From: an uncultured Eubacteriales bacterium
GTDB lineage: Bacteria > Bacillota > Clostridia > Christensenellales > Aristaeellaceae
Assembly (NCBI GenBank): GCA_902793605.1
Contig: CADBEB010000009.1
Location: 1 to 64,000 of the forward strand
Direction: 5' to 3'
Length of the DNA: 64,000 nt
Shown here: positions 9,599 through 17,460 of the stretch, in pieces
Layout: each line of letters starts with the position of its first letter
Position numbering within the stretch: position 1 is the first letter of the stretch
Program-made: the position numbers and the translations under genes
Notes under the pieces: generated by a model
Database searches by the model: none
Told to the model about the DNA's origin: nothing
The model's input: the letters and a program-made list of their open reading frames with translations, nothing else

Positions 9599-10309
9599 AT
9601 GGCTGCATATAAACGGATCCTGCTGAAACTCAGCGGCGAAGCCCTTAAATCGGACCATGATCTCTTTGATTTTGACAAGGTGAACGAGATCGCCGGAATC
9701 ATCAAAACCATGCACGACATGGGAACGGAGATCGGCATCGTCATCGGCGCCGGGAACATCTGGCGCGGCCGCCAGGGCCCCTCGGCCCACATGGATGCCG
9801 TCACGGCGGACCAGATGGGCATGCTGGGCACTGTGATCAACTGCCTGTGCATGGCGGACGCGCTGCGCAAGGCCGGTCTGGACGCCGTCGTGCAGAGCGC
9901 CGTGGATATGAACCGCTTCGCGGAACCTTTCAATGCCATGGCCGCCCGCCGGCACCTGAAGGAGGGCCGGGTCGTACTCTTCGCCTGTGGCACCGGGAAT
10001 CCCTTCTTTTCTACGGACTCCGGAGTTGCCCTTCGCGCGGTGGAGATGGAAGTGGATGCCGTCCTGATGGCCAAGAATATCGACGGCGTCTACACCGCCG
10101 ATCCCCTGAAGGATCCCTCCGCCACCCTGATCAGGGACATCACCTATTCCGATGCCCTCGCCCGCGGCCTGAAGGTCATGGATGCCTCCGCCTTCGCCCT
10201 GTGCGCCGAAAACAAGGTCCCAACGGTCCGGGTCTTCGGCCTGGACGATCCGCAGAATCTGATCCGTGTCCTTGAAGGCAGCGATATCGGCACCTTCGTC
10301 CATCCGTAA
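9599..10309 (+). CDS. pyrH: UMP kinase
   Basis: This 236-residue amino-acid-kinase-fold enzyme has ILLKLSGEAL at the N-terminus, the Gly-rich VIGAGNIWRG, and the substrate region GTGNPFFSTDSG. It phosphorylates UMP to UDP in pyrimidine biosynthesis. Length is typical for bacterial PyrH. In many Firmicutes pyrH lies between tsf and frr; here it is alone, with its own promoter and a terminator-like repeat behind it. Confidence 0.96.
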   Translation: MAAYKRILLKLSGEALKSDHDLFDFDKVNEIAGIIKTMHDMGTEIGIVIGAGNIWRGRQGPSAHMDAVTADQMGMLGTVINCLCMADALRKAGLDAVVQSAVDMNRFAEPFNAMAARRHLKEGRVVLFACGTGNPFFSTDSGVALRAVEMEVDAVLMAKNIDGVYTADPLKDPSATLIRDITYSDALARGLKVMDASAFALCAENKVPTVRVFGLDDPQNLIRVLEGSDIGTFVHP

Positions 10310-10325
10310 ACTGCAAGGGAATAAT

Positions 10326-10359
10326 AAAGGACCGTCCCGACACAAGGAGACGGTCCTTT
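10326..10359. terminator. Bidirectional terminator, GGGACGGTCC element copy 2
   Basis: A perfect 11-bp stem (AAAGGACCGTC / GACGGTCCTTT) with a 12-base loop. It ends pyrH on the plus strand and the unknown gene at 10372 on the minus strand. Confidence 0.8.
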
Positions 10360-10371
10360 TGTGTTTTGCGG

Positions 10372-10827
10372 TCAGCCGTCAAACGTGATCCGATATCTGC
10401 ACACGTCGGCACCCGCAAGGATCGTTGAGACCTGTTCCAGGCTGAATTCCCTGTCCGGGACGAGGGCTTTGAATACGCAGATCATGCTTTCCTTTGAGCA
10501 CGTACACAGCCGGGACGAATTGATCTTTGCATCCGTATGGACGGGGCACTCACATTTCTTGAAGATCAGTTCATACACCCTGCCGGATTCGATGACCTTG
10601 CCGTCCACGCTTTCTATTTCATGAATCCTTGAGAAAAACCGGTCAAGATTCCCCTCACATTCATCAAAGAGCTTTCTGTATACGTAATTCACAACATACC
10701 AGGAACAGGTTTTTCCGCACTCGGAAAACAGGCAGGCACATTCCTGTTCATTCAGTTTTTCCAGGCCCTTTTCCAGCATACTGAACCATCCGGTAAAGAA
10801 CTCGTTGAAGGGATTGCTTTCACTCAT
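10372..10827 (-). CDS. Cysteine-rich protein of unknown function
   Basis: This 151-residue soluble protein has ten cysteines, among them ECACLFSECGKTCSWY near residues 29-43, KKCECPVHTD, and LCTCS. The end, CRYRITFDG, recalls the closing strand of the L-2-amino-thiazoline-4-carboxylic-acid-hydrolase-like and V4R-like small Cys-rich proteins of Clostridia, but the match is by pattern only. The cysteines could bind a metal. A GAGGAGC site precedes the ATG, 20 bases after the c-di-GMP gene on the same strand, so the two are likely co-transcribed. I assign no function. Confidence 0.65.
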   Translation of the reverse strand: MSESNPFNEFFTGWFSMLEKGLEKLNEQECACLFSECGKTCSWYVVNYVYRKLFDECEGNLDRFFSRIHEIESVDGKVIESGRVYELIFKKCECPVHTDAKINSSRLCTCSKESMICVFKALVPDREFSLEQVSTILAGADVCRYRITFDG

Positions 10828-10847
10828 AACCCGTCTGCTCCTCTCGT

Positions 10848-13139
10848 TTATTCAGCGCTGCTGCCGGAAAGAAAGCGCTCAAAGTCCTCTTCCGGCATCG
10901 GCTTAGCGAAGTAATATCCCTGGTATAGTTCACAGCCCATCTCCCGCAGGCTTTCATACTGTTCCTTTGTTTCAACGCCTTCCGTCAGGGAAGTGACCCC
11001 GAGCTCCCGGGCCATGGCGATTATCTGCCGGATGATCGTCCTCGCCCGCTGGTTCCGTCCAGCCTGATGCAGGAAGACCATGTCGATCTTCAATACATCC
11101 ACCGGCATCTCGCGCAGCAGATTCAGCGAGGAATACCCGCTCCCGAAGTCGTCCATCTCGATGCAGAATCCGGCCTCCTGAAGCGCCTCGAGAATCTCCA
11201 TCTGCCCTTCCTTATCGTCCATCATCATGGATTCCGTGATCTCCAGCCGCAGCATCGCCGGTTCCACCCCGTATTCCCGGACCAGCCGCTTCAGCTCCCC
11301 GGGCACGTCAATCAGGTGGAAATCCATCGGTGAGATGTTCACGGAAATGAACAGGTCCTTTCCTTCCTGCTTCCACCGGGCCAGGATCTCACAGGATTTC
11401 CGCCAGATAAAGCGGTCCACTTCCGCGATCATCCCGTTCTTCTCAAACATGGGAATAAAGGCATCCGGCGGACGGATCCCCTCCTCCGGATGGATCCAGC
11501 GCACCAGAGCTTCCGCTCCGATTGTCTTTCCCTCCCGGTCGATAATCGGCTGCAGCCACGGACGGATCTCGCCCGTTTTCAGTGCGCCGCTCAGTTCCCC
11601 GGAGATACGCCGGTTCCACACAGCCCTTTCGCGCATGGAGTCATCATACCATAACACATGGAAATGGTAGTTATCTTTGATGTTTTCCATCGCAAGCATC
11701 GCCCGGTCGTACATCACGGATACGGGCACGCTCCGGTCTGCGACCCGGTAAACCCCGACATGGATCAGCAGACGACGTTCCCGGTTATCCTCCCGGACTG
11801 CGAATCCGGACAGCTGCCTCTCCAGCCATTCCTGGGAAAAATGCTTTTCCGGAACGCAGACGCCGAAGCTGTCGCCGTTCAGACGGCCATAAACCGTCCC
11901 CGATCCCAGGCTGTCGCCGCCGCTGCGCAGCCACTCAGCCACGCACTGCAGTGCATAATCACCGAAGGCGACCCCGTACAGGTCGTTGATCGTCCTCAGG
12001 TCGGTGACCTCCAGCCAGAAGACCACATAAGGCTCGTCCGGGTTCTCCGCCAGCGTTTCCCGGGTGCATTCATACACATAGTCCCGGTTGTACACTCCTG
12101 TCAGCCGGTCGTGTCGGGCTTCATACAGCTTCTGTTCCGCTTTACGCCGTTCGTCAGTCAGATCGCGGATATGGATATAGAATCCGTCCATTTTGCGCCT
12201 GGAATCGACCAGCGGCTGTTTTGACAGTTCGATAAACCGCGTTTCGCCGCCCACATTCATTGTCAGGTGGTCTTCCCAGCAGGCAACACCCGGATGCCGG
12301 GACCCGAACACATCTTCCAGGGCGTTTCTGGCGCGGTCTGTTTCATGCTTCTCCAGGTTCAGGAAACGCTGGCCGGCTGTATTCATCCAGATGCACTGCT
12401 GATCGTTGTCAAAGAAGAACACCGGGTCTTTCTGCTCGGAAACCATACCGGCAAGCATCCGATCCAGCAGGCGTATTGGCCGGTAGTACATGGAAAAATA
12501 GAAGATCAGCAGGCCGAACACGCCAAGTCCGATCATGGACCGGTCGATCGGCACGCCGGAGAAGATATAGGCTGTCTCCCACGCGGTCACCAGGACCAGG
12601 GCAAACAGGATCACCGAATACTGCTCAGTCTGCAGGCGCGGCGCACGGATCAGCCGGATGATAAAGGTGCCGATCACCCCGGCGAGCAGCACGTAGTCCA
12701 GCGCGCGGTGGAACTGTTGCCCCCACAGGGGAATCATTCTGTAATACGGGTATCCGTCCACCTCGACCTCCGCAAGCCTGAAAGCATGATGGAAGAAGAG
12801 GTTCAGCAGCAGCTGGACAACATCAGCAAGCAGCAGGAAATACGCTGCACGCCCCACCCGTTTCCCGCGCCGGGAGATCCCGCAGTATACAAAGGTAAAA
12901 TGGATCATGGCCGCGATAGCCACATCCAGCCCGATATAGTACAGGTAACAGCCGATCAGCGAGAGGACCCTGCCGGAGGACAGGATGATGATCATGTTCC
13001 CGGCCATGGGCAGGATCAGAGACGCAAGCAGAATCGAGGCAGCGGATCCGTTCCGCTTCCCGGAATGCCTAGCGACCCGCGCGCATACGGTCAGCGCGGC
13101 AATGATCGCCAAAAACACAATCCCGAATGCCAGTCTCAA
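10848..13139 (-). CDS. Membrane PAS-GGDEF(degenerate)-EAL protein
   Basis: This 763-residue protein has about seven membrane helices (1-225, histidine-kinase-type 7TM sensor layout), a PAS domain (~235-345), a GGDEF domain (~346-505) and an EAL domain (~515-760). The GGDEF signature is replaced by LNGDSF, so diguanylate cyclase activity is probably lost. The EAL domain keeps EALVRW, NISPMDF, ITESMM, DDFGSGYSSL and EGVET, expected of an active c-di-GMP phosphodiesterase. The dead GGDEF may act as a GTP-sensing regulator, as known for other such proteins. The start is TTG at 13139, supported by GGAAGGAG 9 bases upstream. A second GGDEF-EAL protein with both sites intact is at 27273. Confidence 0.9.
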   Translation of the reverse strand: MRLAFGIVFLAIIAALTVCARVARHSGKRNGSAASILLASLILPMAGNMIIILSSGRVLSLIGCYLYYIGLDVAIAAMIHFTFVYCGISRRGKRVGRAAYFLLLADVVQLLLNLFFHHAFRLAEVEVDGYPYYRMIPLWGQQFHRALDYVLLAGVIGTFIIRLIRAPRLQTEQYSVILFALVLVTAWETAYIFSGVPIDRSMIGLGVFGLLIFYFSMYYRPIRLLDRMLAGMVSEQKDPVFFFDNDQQCIWMNTAGQRFLNLEKHETDRARNALEDVFGSRHPGVACWEDHLTMNVGGETRFIELSKQPLVDSRRKMDGFYIHIRDLTDERRKAEQKLYEARHDRLTGVYNRDYVYECTRETLAENPDEPYVVFWLEVTDLRTINDLYGVAFGDYALQCVAEWLRSGGDSLGSGTVYGRLNGDSFGVCVPEKHFSQEWLERQLSGFAVREDNRERRLLIHVGVYRVADRSVPVSVMYDRAMLAMENIKDNYHFHVLWYDDSMRERAVWNRRISGELSGALKTGEIRPWLQPIIDREGKTIGAEALVRWIHPEEGIRPPDAFIPMFEKNGMIAEVDRFIWRKSCEILARWKQEGKDLFISVNISPMDFHLIDVPGELKRLVREYGVEPAMLRLEITESMMMDDKEGQMEILEALQEAGFCIEMDDFGSGYSSLNLLREMPVDVLKIDMVFLHQAGRNQRARTIIRQIIAMARELGVTSLTEGVETKEQYESLREMGCELYQGYYFAKPMPEEDFERFLSGSSAE

Positions 13140-13235
13140 GCCAGTGGCTCCTTCCCTTTATTCACACTCTGCAGAAAATCAGTATGATTATAACATAACA
13201 TTTTAAAAAGGAAAACCCCCAGATGGGAACGCAGA

Positions 13236-13248
13236 GGGACGGTCCTTT
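13236..13248. repeat. Single arm of GGGACGGTCC element, copy 3
   Basis: GGGACGGTCCTTT is present without its complementary arm, so this looks like a decayed copy of the hairpin at 10326-10359. It lies just past the kinase-GNAT gene (minus strand). Confidence 0.45.
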
Positions 13249-13260
13249 CCGCTGCTGTTT

Positions 13261-14412
13261 TCAAAGAATGATTTCATAATAGAGATAATTTCCTGTATAT
13301 GCGCTCTCTGTTTCGTTCATTTTGCTGTCATAGAGGGTAAAACCGACCGATTCATAGTTCTTCGGTGCGATCAGATTGCTGTTTGTGCAGACGATGATTC
13401 GTTTCAGGCCTTCATACTCCCTGATTCTCCGCAAAGCTTCCAGCAGTTGCAAACGTCCGTAACCCCGCCCTTTGTATTTTCCCCGGATCCCGTTATGTCC
13501 TATCTCAACGTAGTCCGGCCGATGCCGCGGATCCCATGTCACAAAGCCGATGGCTTCCCCGTCCAGGCAGGTGACCAGCCCGTATTCATCGGCAATTTCC
13601 GGATGACTGTAAAAGAAATCATCGGTTTCTTTCCAATTCTTATCCCAGATCTGCCGGTTCCTTTCGTCAAAAGAATAAGCATCAATAAGAATGTCGTAAA
13701 GCGTTCCCTTTGGAAAGTCAGAAATCTTCCTGAATTCAATCATCCCGGAAACACAAGGGGACATTTCCTTTGCGATACCGAAGATTTCTTCCGCCAGCAG
13801 GACCGTTTCCCCCTGTGTCCTTTCCTCGTCCCGGAGAAGTACCCTGAAGCCGGAATGCATAAGTTCATCGTAGGCTTCCTGCGAATTGATCTGCGTGAGG
13901 ATCTTCCGGTAATTGTCCAGGGAAGCCTGCGGGTCCGGCTCCTCCATCATCAGCTGATAGAGGAACTGCTTTTCTTTGTCCGGCCGCTCAAAGAATCGGC
14001 GGACCGAGATCTCCGGCTCCGACAGCATTACCAGTACATGCCCGGTGTCCGAAATCCTGTGCAGGGTCTCGATACAAATGTTCGTATCCACAAAGATTTT
14101 CTTTCCGTGCACCTCCGGTTTCTGCAGCAGCTCTTCGATTATCTGCAGCTCCACAGTCTCGCATTCCTTCTGCACGTTCCTGATCCATGTGAAATACTCA
14201 TCCGGCGTTCGGCGGATGAACTCATGCCAGTCCTCCAGGTCCCGGGTGTAGGTCAGGTTAGGGAACTCCCGGCTGTCCAGTTCCGGCAGTTTCGCGTTAT
14301 GGTAGTTTTCCTCCAGCGCGATGCCGTGATGCTTCTTTGCAAGATTCTTCACCAGCGTGGATTTGCCTGCGTAGGCTGTCCCGATCACAAAGTATACGCT
14401 GCTCAGATCCAT
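13261..14412 (-). CDS. P-loop kinase / GNAT acetyltransferase fusion
   Basis: The 383 residues hold two domains. Residues 1-215 are a P-loop NTPase of the small-molecule-kinase type, with Walker A GTAYAGKST (11-19) and a hydrophobic strand ending in FVDTN. Residues ~225-383 are a GNAT N-acetyltransferase with GKYKGRGYGRLQLLEALRRI (acetyl-CoA pyrophosphate loop) and NYESVGFTLYD near the end. The pairing suggests phosphorylation and acetylation of a common small substrate, for example an aminoglycoside-like or amino-sugar compound; that is inference. GAGGAG precedes the ATG. The gene is divergent from the GNAT gene at 14549, separated by about 135 bases. Confidence 0.82.
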   Translation of the reverse strand: MDLSSVYFVIGTAYAGKSTLVKNLAKKHHGIALEENYHNAKLPELDSREFPNLTYTRDLEDWHEFIRRTPDEYFTWIRNVQKECETVELQIIEELLQKPEVHGKKIFVDTNICIETLHRISDTGHVLVMLSEPEISVRRFFERPDKEKQFLYQLMMEEPDPQASLDNYRKILTQINSQEAYDELMHSGFRVLLRDEERTQGETVLLAEEIFGIAKEMSPCVSGMIEFRKISDFPKGTLYDILIDAYSFDERNRQIWDKNWKETDDFFYSHPEIADEYGLVTCLDGEAIGFVTWDPRHRPDYVEIGHNGIRGKYKGRGYGRLQLLEALRRIREYEGLKRIIVCTNSNLIAPKNYESVGFTLYDSKMNETESAYTGNYLYYEIIL

Positions 14413-14548
14413 ATGTGCTCCTCAACAAAAACTTGACCGGATACCAGGTTCCGATGTTACAATACCATTGTAATATAAAACCGGCGGGGAAACAAACACC
14501 GGGGCGCACGTCCCAGTGCTGACCACTCGCACCGCGGAGGACACCGGG

Positions 14549-15466
14549 ATGAAGATCCGAACCAAACAGTTCCAGATCCTGACAGATATCGGGCTTGCCT
14601 GGAAGCTCATGACGGATGTATATAACCATGAGGAGACGAACGGCCCGGCGGCTCCGTTCTTTGAGTATGCAATCATCAGCTCCTGGCTGGATAAGGATTA
14701 TCTCCGGCTGAATCGCTTCTGGCTGGACGGCGACCTTCCGGTGGCGTTTGTTTTCTATGAAGCGCCGGTCACATCGACCTATTTCGTGCTTCGCCCCGGA
14801 TACGAATTCCTTGCGGGGGAGATGATCGGATATGCTGAGACCGCCTGGCCTGAGTTTGACGAGCCGCGGGAACTGAACCTGCTGAGCGGCCAGAAGACGC
14901 TCATCGAAGAGGCCGAAAAACGGGGATATACCGTTGAATACGAAGAGTCCGACCTGATCTTTGACTTCCGGAAGGGAAAGCTCGACTATCCCCTCCCCGA
15001 AGGGTATCATTTTGTGAACGCGAGGACTTCCGACCCGCTGAAGTCCGCAAAATGCCTGTGGGACGGCTTCAACAGCGAGGAACTCGGCGAGTTCGTCGAC
15101 TGGGAGATCCCCAAGAAAGCAGGCGGTCTCAGCCCGCATGAGCTGTACCAGAATGTGCTGTGCGCGTCGATCGCCCCTTCGCCCCATGCAACCTATGACT
15201 ATACTGTAATCATCGCGGACGCGAACGAAGACTATGTTTGCTTCTCCGGGATGTGGTGGATCCCGGAGAACCGACTCGCCTATATGGAGCCGCTCTGCAC
15301 CGTGCCTTCCCATCAGCACAAAGGACTGGCCGCGGCCGCCCTGTCCCGGCATGACCGGGTGATGCGTGCTCTCGGCGCCGAGGTCATGACCGGCGGCGGA
15401 AATGACTTTTACAGAAAAATCGGATACCAGGACGAGCACCGCTGGCTCCACATGAAAAAGCATTAA
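14549..15466 (+). CDS. GNAT-family acetyltransferase (two-domain)
   Basis: A protein of 305 residues whose C-terminal half is a GNAT fold. PLCTVPSHQHKGLAAAAL forms the acetyl-CoA loop, and NDFYRKIGYQ is the typical late motif. The N-terminal half may be a degenerate second GNAT unit. I chose ATG 14549 because GCGGAGGA lies about 8 bases upstream; a GTG at 14516 would add 11 residues without a ribosome site. Substrate unknown. A bidirectional hairpin terminator follows at 15470. Confidence 0.82.
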   Translation: MKIRTKQFQILTDIGLAWKLMTDVYNHEETNGPAAPFFEYAIISSWLDKDYLRLNRFWLDGDLPVAFVFYEAPVTSTYFVLRPGYEFLAGEMIGYAETAWPEFDEPRELNLLSGQKTLIEEAEKRGYTVEYEESDLIFDFRKGKLDYPLPEGYHFVNARTSDPLKSAKCLWDGFNSEELGEFVDWEIPKKAGGLSPHELYQNVLCASIAPSPHATYDYTVIIADANEDYVCFSGMWWIPENRLAYMEPLCTVPSHQHKGLAAAALSRHDRVMRALGAEVMTGGGNDFYRKIGYQDEHRWLHMKKH

Positions 15467-15469
15467 ACA

Positions 15470-15498
15470 AAAGCCGGGGCATCGTCTGTCCCGGCTTT
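15470..15498. terminator. Bidirectional terminator
   Basis: Stem AAAGCCGGG / CCCGGCTTT around an 11-base loop, located between the convergent GNAT (plus) and glycosyltransferase (minus) genes. Confidence 0.75.
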
Positions 15499-15507
15499 AA
15501 CATATTA

Positions 15508-16821
15508 TTATGCAACTTTTCTCCGCAGCTGCGGCGAGCATTCCCGTGTGGTCACCGTCTGCGCGGCGATCGCATGGTCCGTCTTGACCCAGTGCTGCTG
15601 GTCCCTGAACTTGATCAGACCGCCGACCTGCATGAACGCGCCGACAATCGCATTGGCCACGAAGCCGCCGATCATCAGTGGGATCGTCCTGATGCTGAAA
15701 GCGATATGGTTGTCCATCCAGTCAGCCAGATAGAACAGGAAGAAATAGCTGTAGGCCAGCACGCCCACTCCGGCCAGTACGCCGCTCACGGACAGGTCGA
15801 TCAGCGGTTTCACCGGATTGATCAGCCAGACCGCAACCGTTGCGATGCCCTGGATGATCGACAGCGGCAACGCCGCAACGCTGTACATATAGGTCAGCAG
15901 GCTCAGAAACTCACCGAAGGTGATCTGACCCTTAAAGAGACTCCTGAACACCTTGCCCGTGTTCCGGAAGGTCACATACCACTGGCCCTGGCCCCAGCGC
16001 ATCCGCTGGCGGATCGCCGCCCGGAGCTTCGTGGGTTTCTCATCATAAACCCGGGTGTTGTGGTTCCAGAGGATCCTGCGGCCCTCGAGCGTTGCTTCCA
16101 CCTGAATCTCGAAGTCTTCCGTCAGCGACATGGTCGTCCAGCCGCCGCGCTTGTACAGGTACGCGGTGGACATCGCAAAGCCGGTGCCGCCGATGGGGCA
16201 GTTCAGGCCCAGGCGATGCTTGGCCAGGTCGAAGAACCGGTTGGTCAGCGTATAGCCCGTATAGTAGAACCAGGCCACCACACCTTCCTTGTTCTTGGCG
16301 CCCAGGTAGCACTGGATGAAGTCCGGCTTGCCCTTGTCCAGATACTGGCTGTTCACTTCGCGGAACATATTGGTATCCATCAGGTTATCCGCGTCAAAGA
16401 TCATCATCAGGTCATACCGGTTCTGGTAATCCCCGAGGGAGTTCAGGGCCTTACGCAGGGCGATCGGCTTGCCGGTCGGCGAATCAGGCGTCTCCTTCCG
16501 GGTTTCGATCACATTCGCCCCCGCTTCGCGGGCCACTTCCGCCGTACGGTCCGTGCAATTGTCGGCGATCACATAATAATCGTACATTTCACGGGGATAA
16601 TCCATGTCTTCCAGGTTCCGGATAATATCGCCGATCACCCGCTCCTCGTTGTGCGCAGGGATCAGGACCAGGAACCGGGATTCGGGATCATGGTCCGTGT
16701 AATCCTTTGTTTCTTTTTTGAATCCGAACAGTCCGATCACGATCTGGTAGAAGATGGAGATCATCAACAACAATCCCGCAGTGCCGCCAATGGCTTCCAG
16801 GACCATCCTGAGAATTTCCAA
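15508..16821 (-). CDS. Membrane family-2 processive glycosyltransferase
   Basis: At 437 residues it has one N-terminal membrane helix, a GT2 catalytic domain (~45-290) and several C-terminal membrane helices. Visible motifs are VLIPAHNEERVI, the DAD of FDADN, TEDFE, and QRMRWGQGQW (Q-x-x-R-W). This is the layout of processive synthases for hyaluronan, cellulose or poly-N-acetylglucosamine. The polymer here is unknown. No cyclic-di-GMP-binding PilZ domain is fused. The start is TTG at 16821, preceded by GAGGAGG 10 bases away. No other exopolysaccharide gene adjoins it. Confidence 0.9.
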   Translation of the reverse strand: MEILRMVLEAIGGTAGLLLMISIFYQIVIGLFGFKKETKDYTDHDPESRFLVLIPAHNEERVIGDIIRNLEDMDYPREMYDYYVIADNCTDRTAEVAREAGANVIETRKETPDSPTGKPIALRKALNSLGDYQNRYDLMMIFDADNLMDTNMFREVNSQYLDKGKPDFIQCYLGAKNKEGVVAWFYYTGYTLTNRFFDLAKHRLGLNCPIGGTGFAMSTAYLYKRGGWTTMSLTEDFEIQVEATLEGRRILWNHNTRVYDEKPTKLRAAIRQRMRWGQGQWYVTFRNTGKVFRSLFKGQITFGEFLSLLTYMYSVAALPLSIIQGIATVAVWLINPVKPLIDLSVSGVLAGVGVLAYSYFFLFYLADWMDNHIAFSIRTIPLMIGGFVANAIVGAFMQVGGLIKFRDQQHWVKTDHAIAAQTVTTRECSPQLRRKVA

Positions 16822-16989
16822 GCTGAATTACCTCCTCAACCGGGGCACCCGCCCCCGTCCCGCTCAAAAAACGTCAACGGGCCTATTAAACATCATCCGT
16901 CCTTGTTTGTCAAGGCCATCAGCGCTTTTTCACCGTTCTTCGTGTCATTCTCCCGGTGTCTTTCTGAGTGGAATAAAAATCTTTCCTCC

Positions 16990-17460
16990 TCAAATCTGCA
17001 AACGTTTGCCGTTGAGGTCGGCATACAGCAGTTTTTCTCCGCTGTAGACCAGCACCAGCTCAAAGAAGGGGATGCCTTCCTTCAGCAGGCGATGGAAAAT
17101 CCGGTCCCCTTCCCACTGGGGAAGCCGGTCCAACTCTTCTTTTTTGATCCAGACAAGCTCGCCTTCGTCGCAGTCGGTCATCTCACCCGTGAACGTCTCC
17201 GTTGTGAACAGGTGCATCCGCTCGGTTTCATACAGATCGTTGACAAAGGTCACGATTCCCCGGTACTGCGGGTCAACCATGGTCAGGCCTGTCTCCTCCC
17301 TGACCTCGCGCAGCGCGCATTCTTCCGGGCTCTCCCCCGCCTCGAACCGGCCGCCCACAGCGATCCATTTGTCGTGGTTCATGTCGTTCTTCTTCCGGGT
17401 CCGGTGCATCATCAGCACCTCGTCCCCGCGAAGCAGGTAGCACAGGCTTGAATCGATCAC
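16990..17460 (-). CDS. Nudix hydrolase (8-oxo-dGTP diphosphatase type)
   Basis: This 156-residue protein contains the complete Nudix box in the G-x5-E-x7-R-E-V-x-E-E-x-G form at about residues 37-59, starting GGRFEAGESPEECALREVRE. It is MutT/YtkD-like; the exact nucleotide substrate is not readable. The start is GTG at 17460, whose GTGA overlaps the stop of the upstream synthetase gene by 4 bases. Translation is therefore probably coupled, and the gene shares the T-box-controlled transcript. Confidence 0.85.
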   Translation of the reverse strand: MIDSSLCYLLRGDEVLMMHRTRKKNDMNHDKWIAVGGRFEAGESPEECALREVREETGLTMVDPQYRGIVTFVNDLYETERMHLFTTETFTGEMTDCDEGELVWIKKEELDRLPQWEGDRIFHRLLKEGIPFFELVLVYSGEKLLYADLNGKRLQI

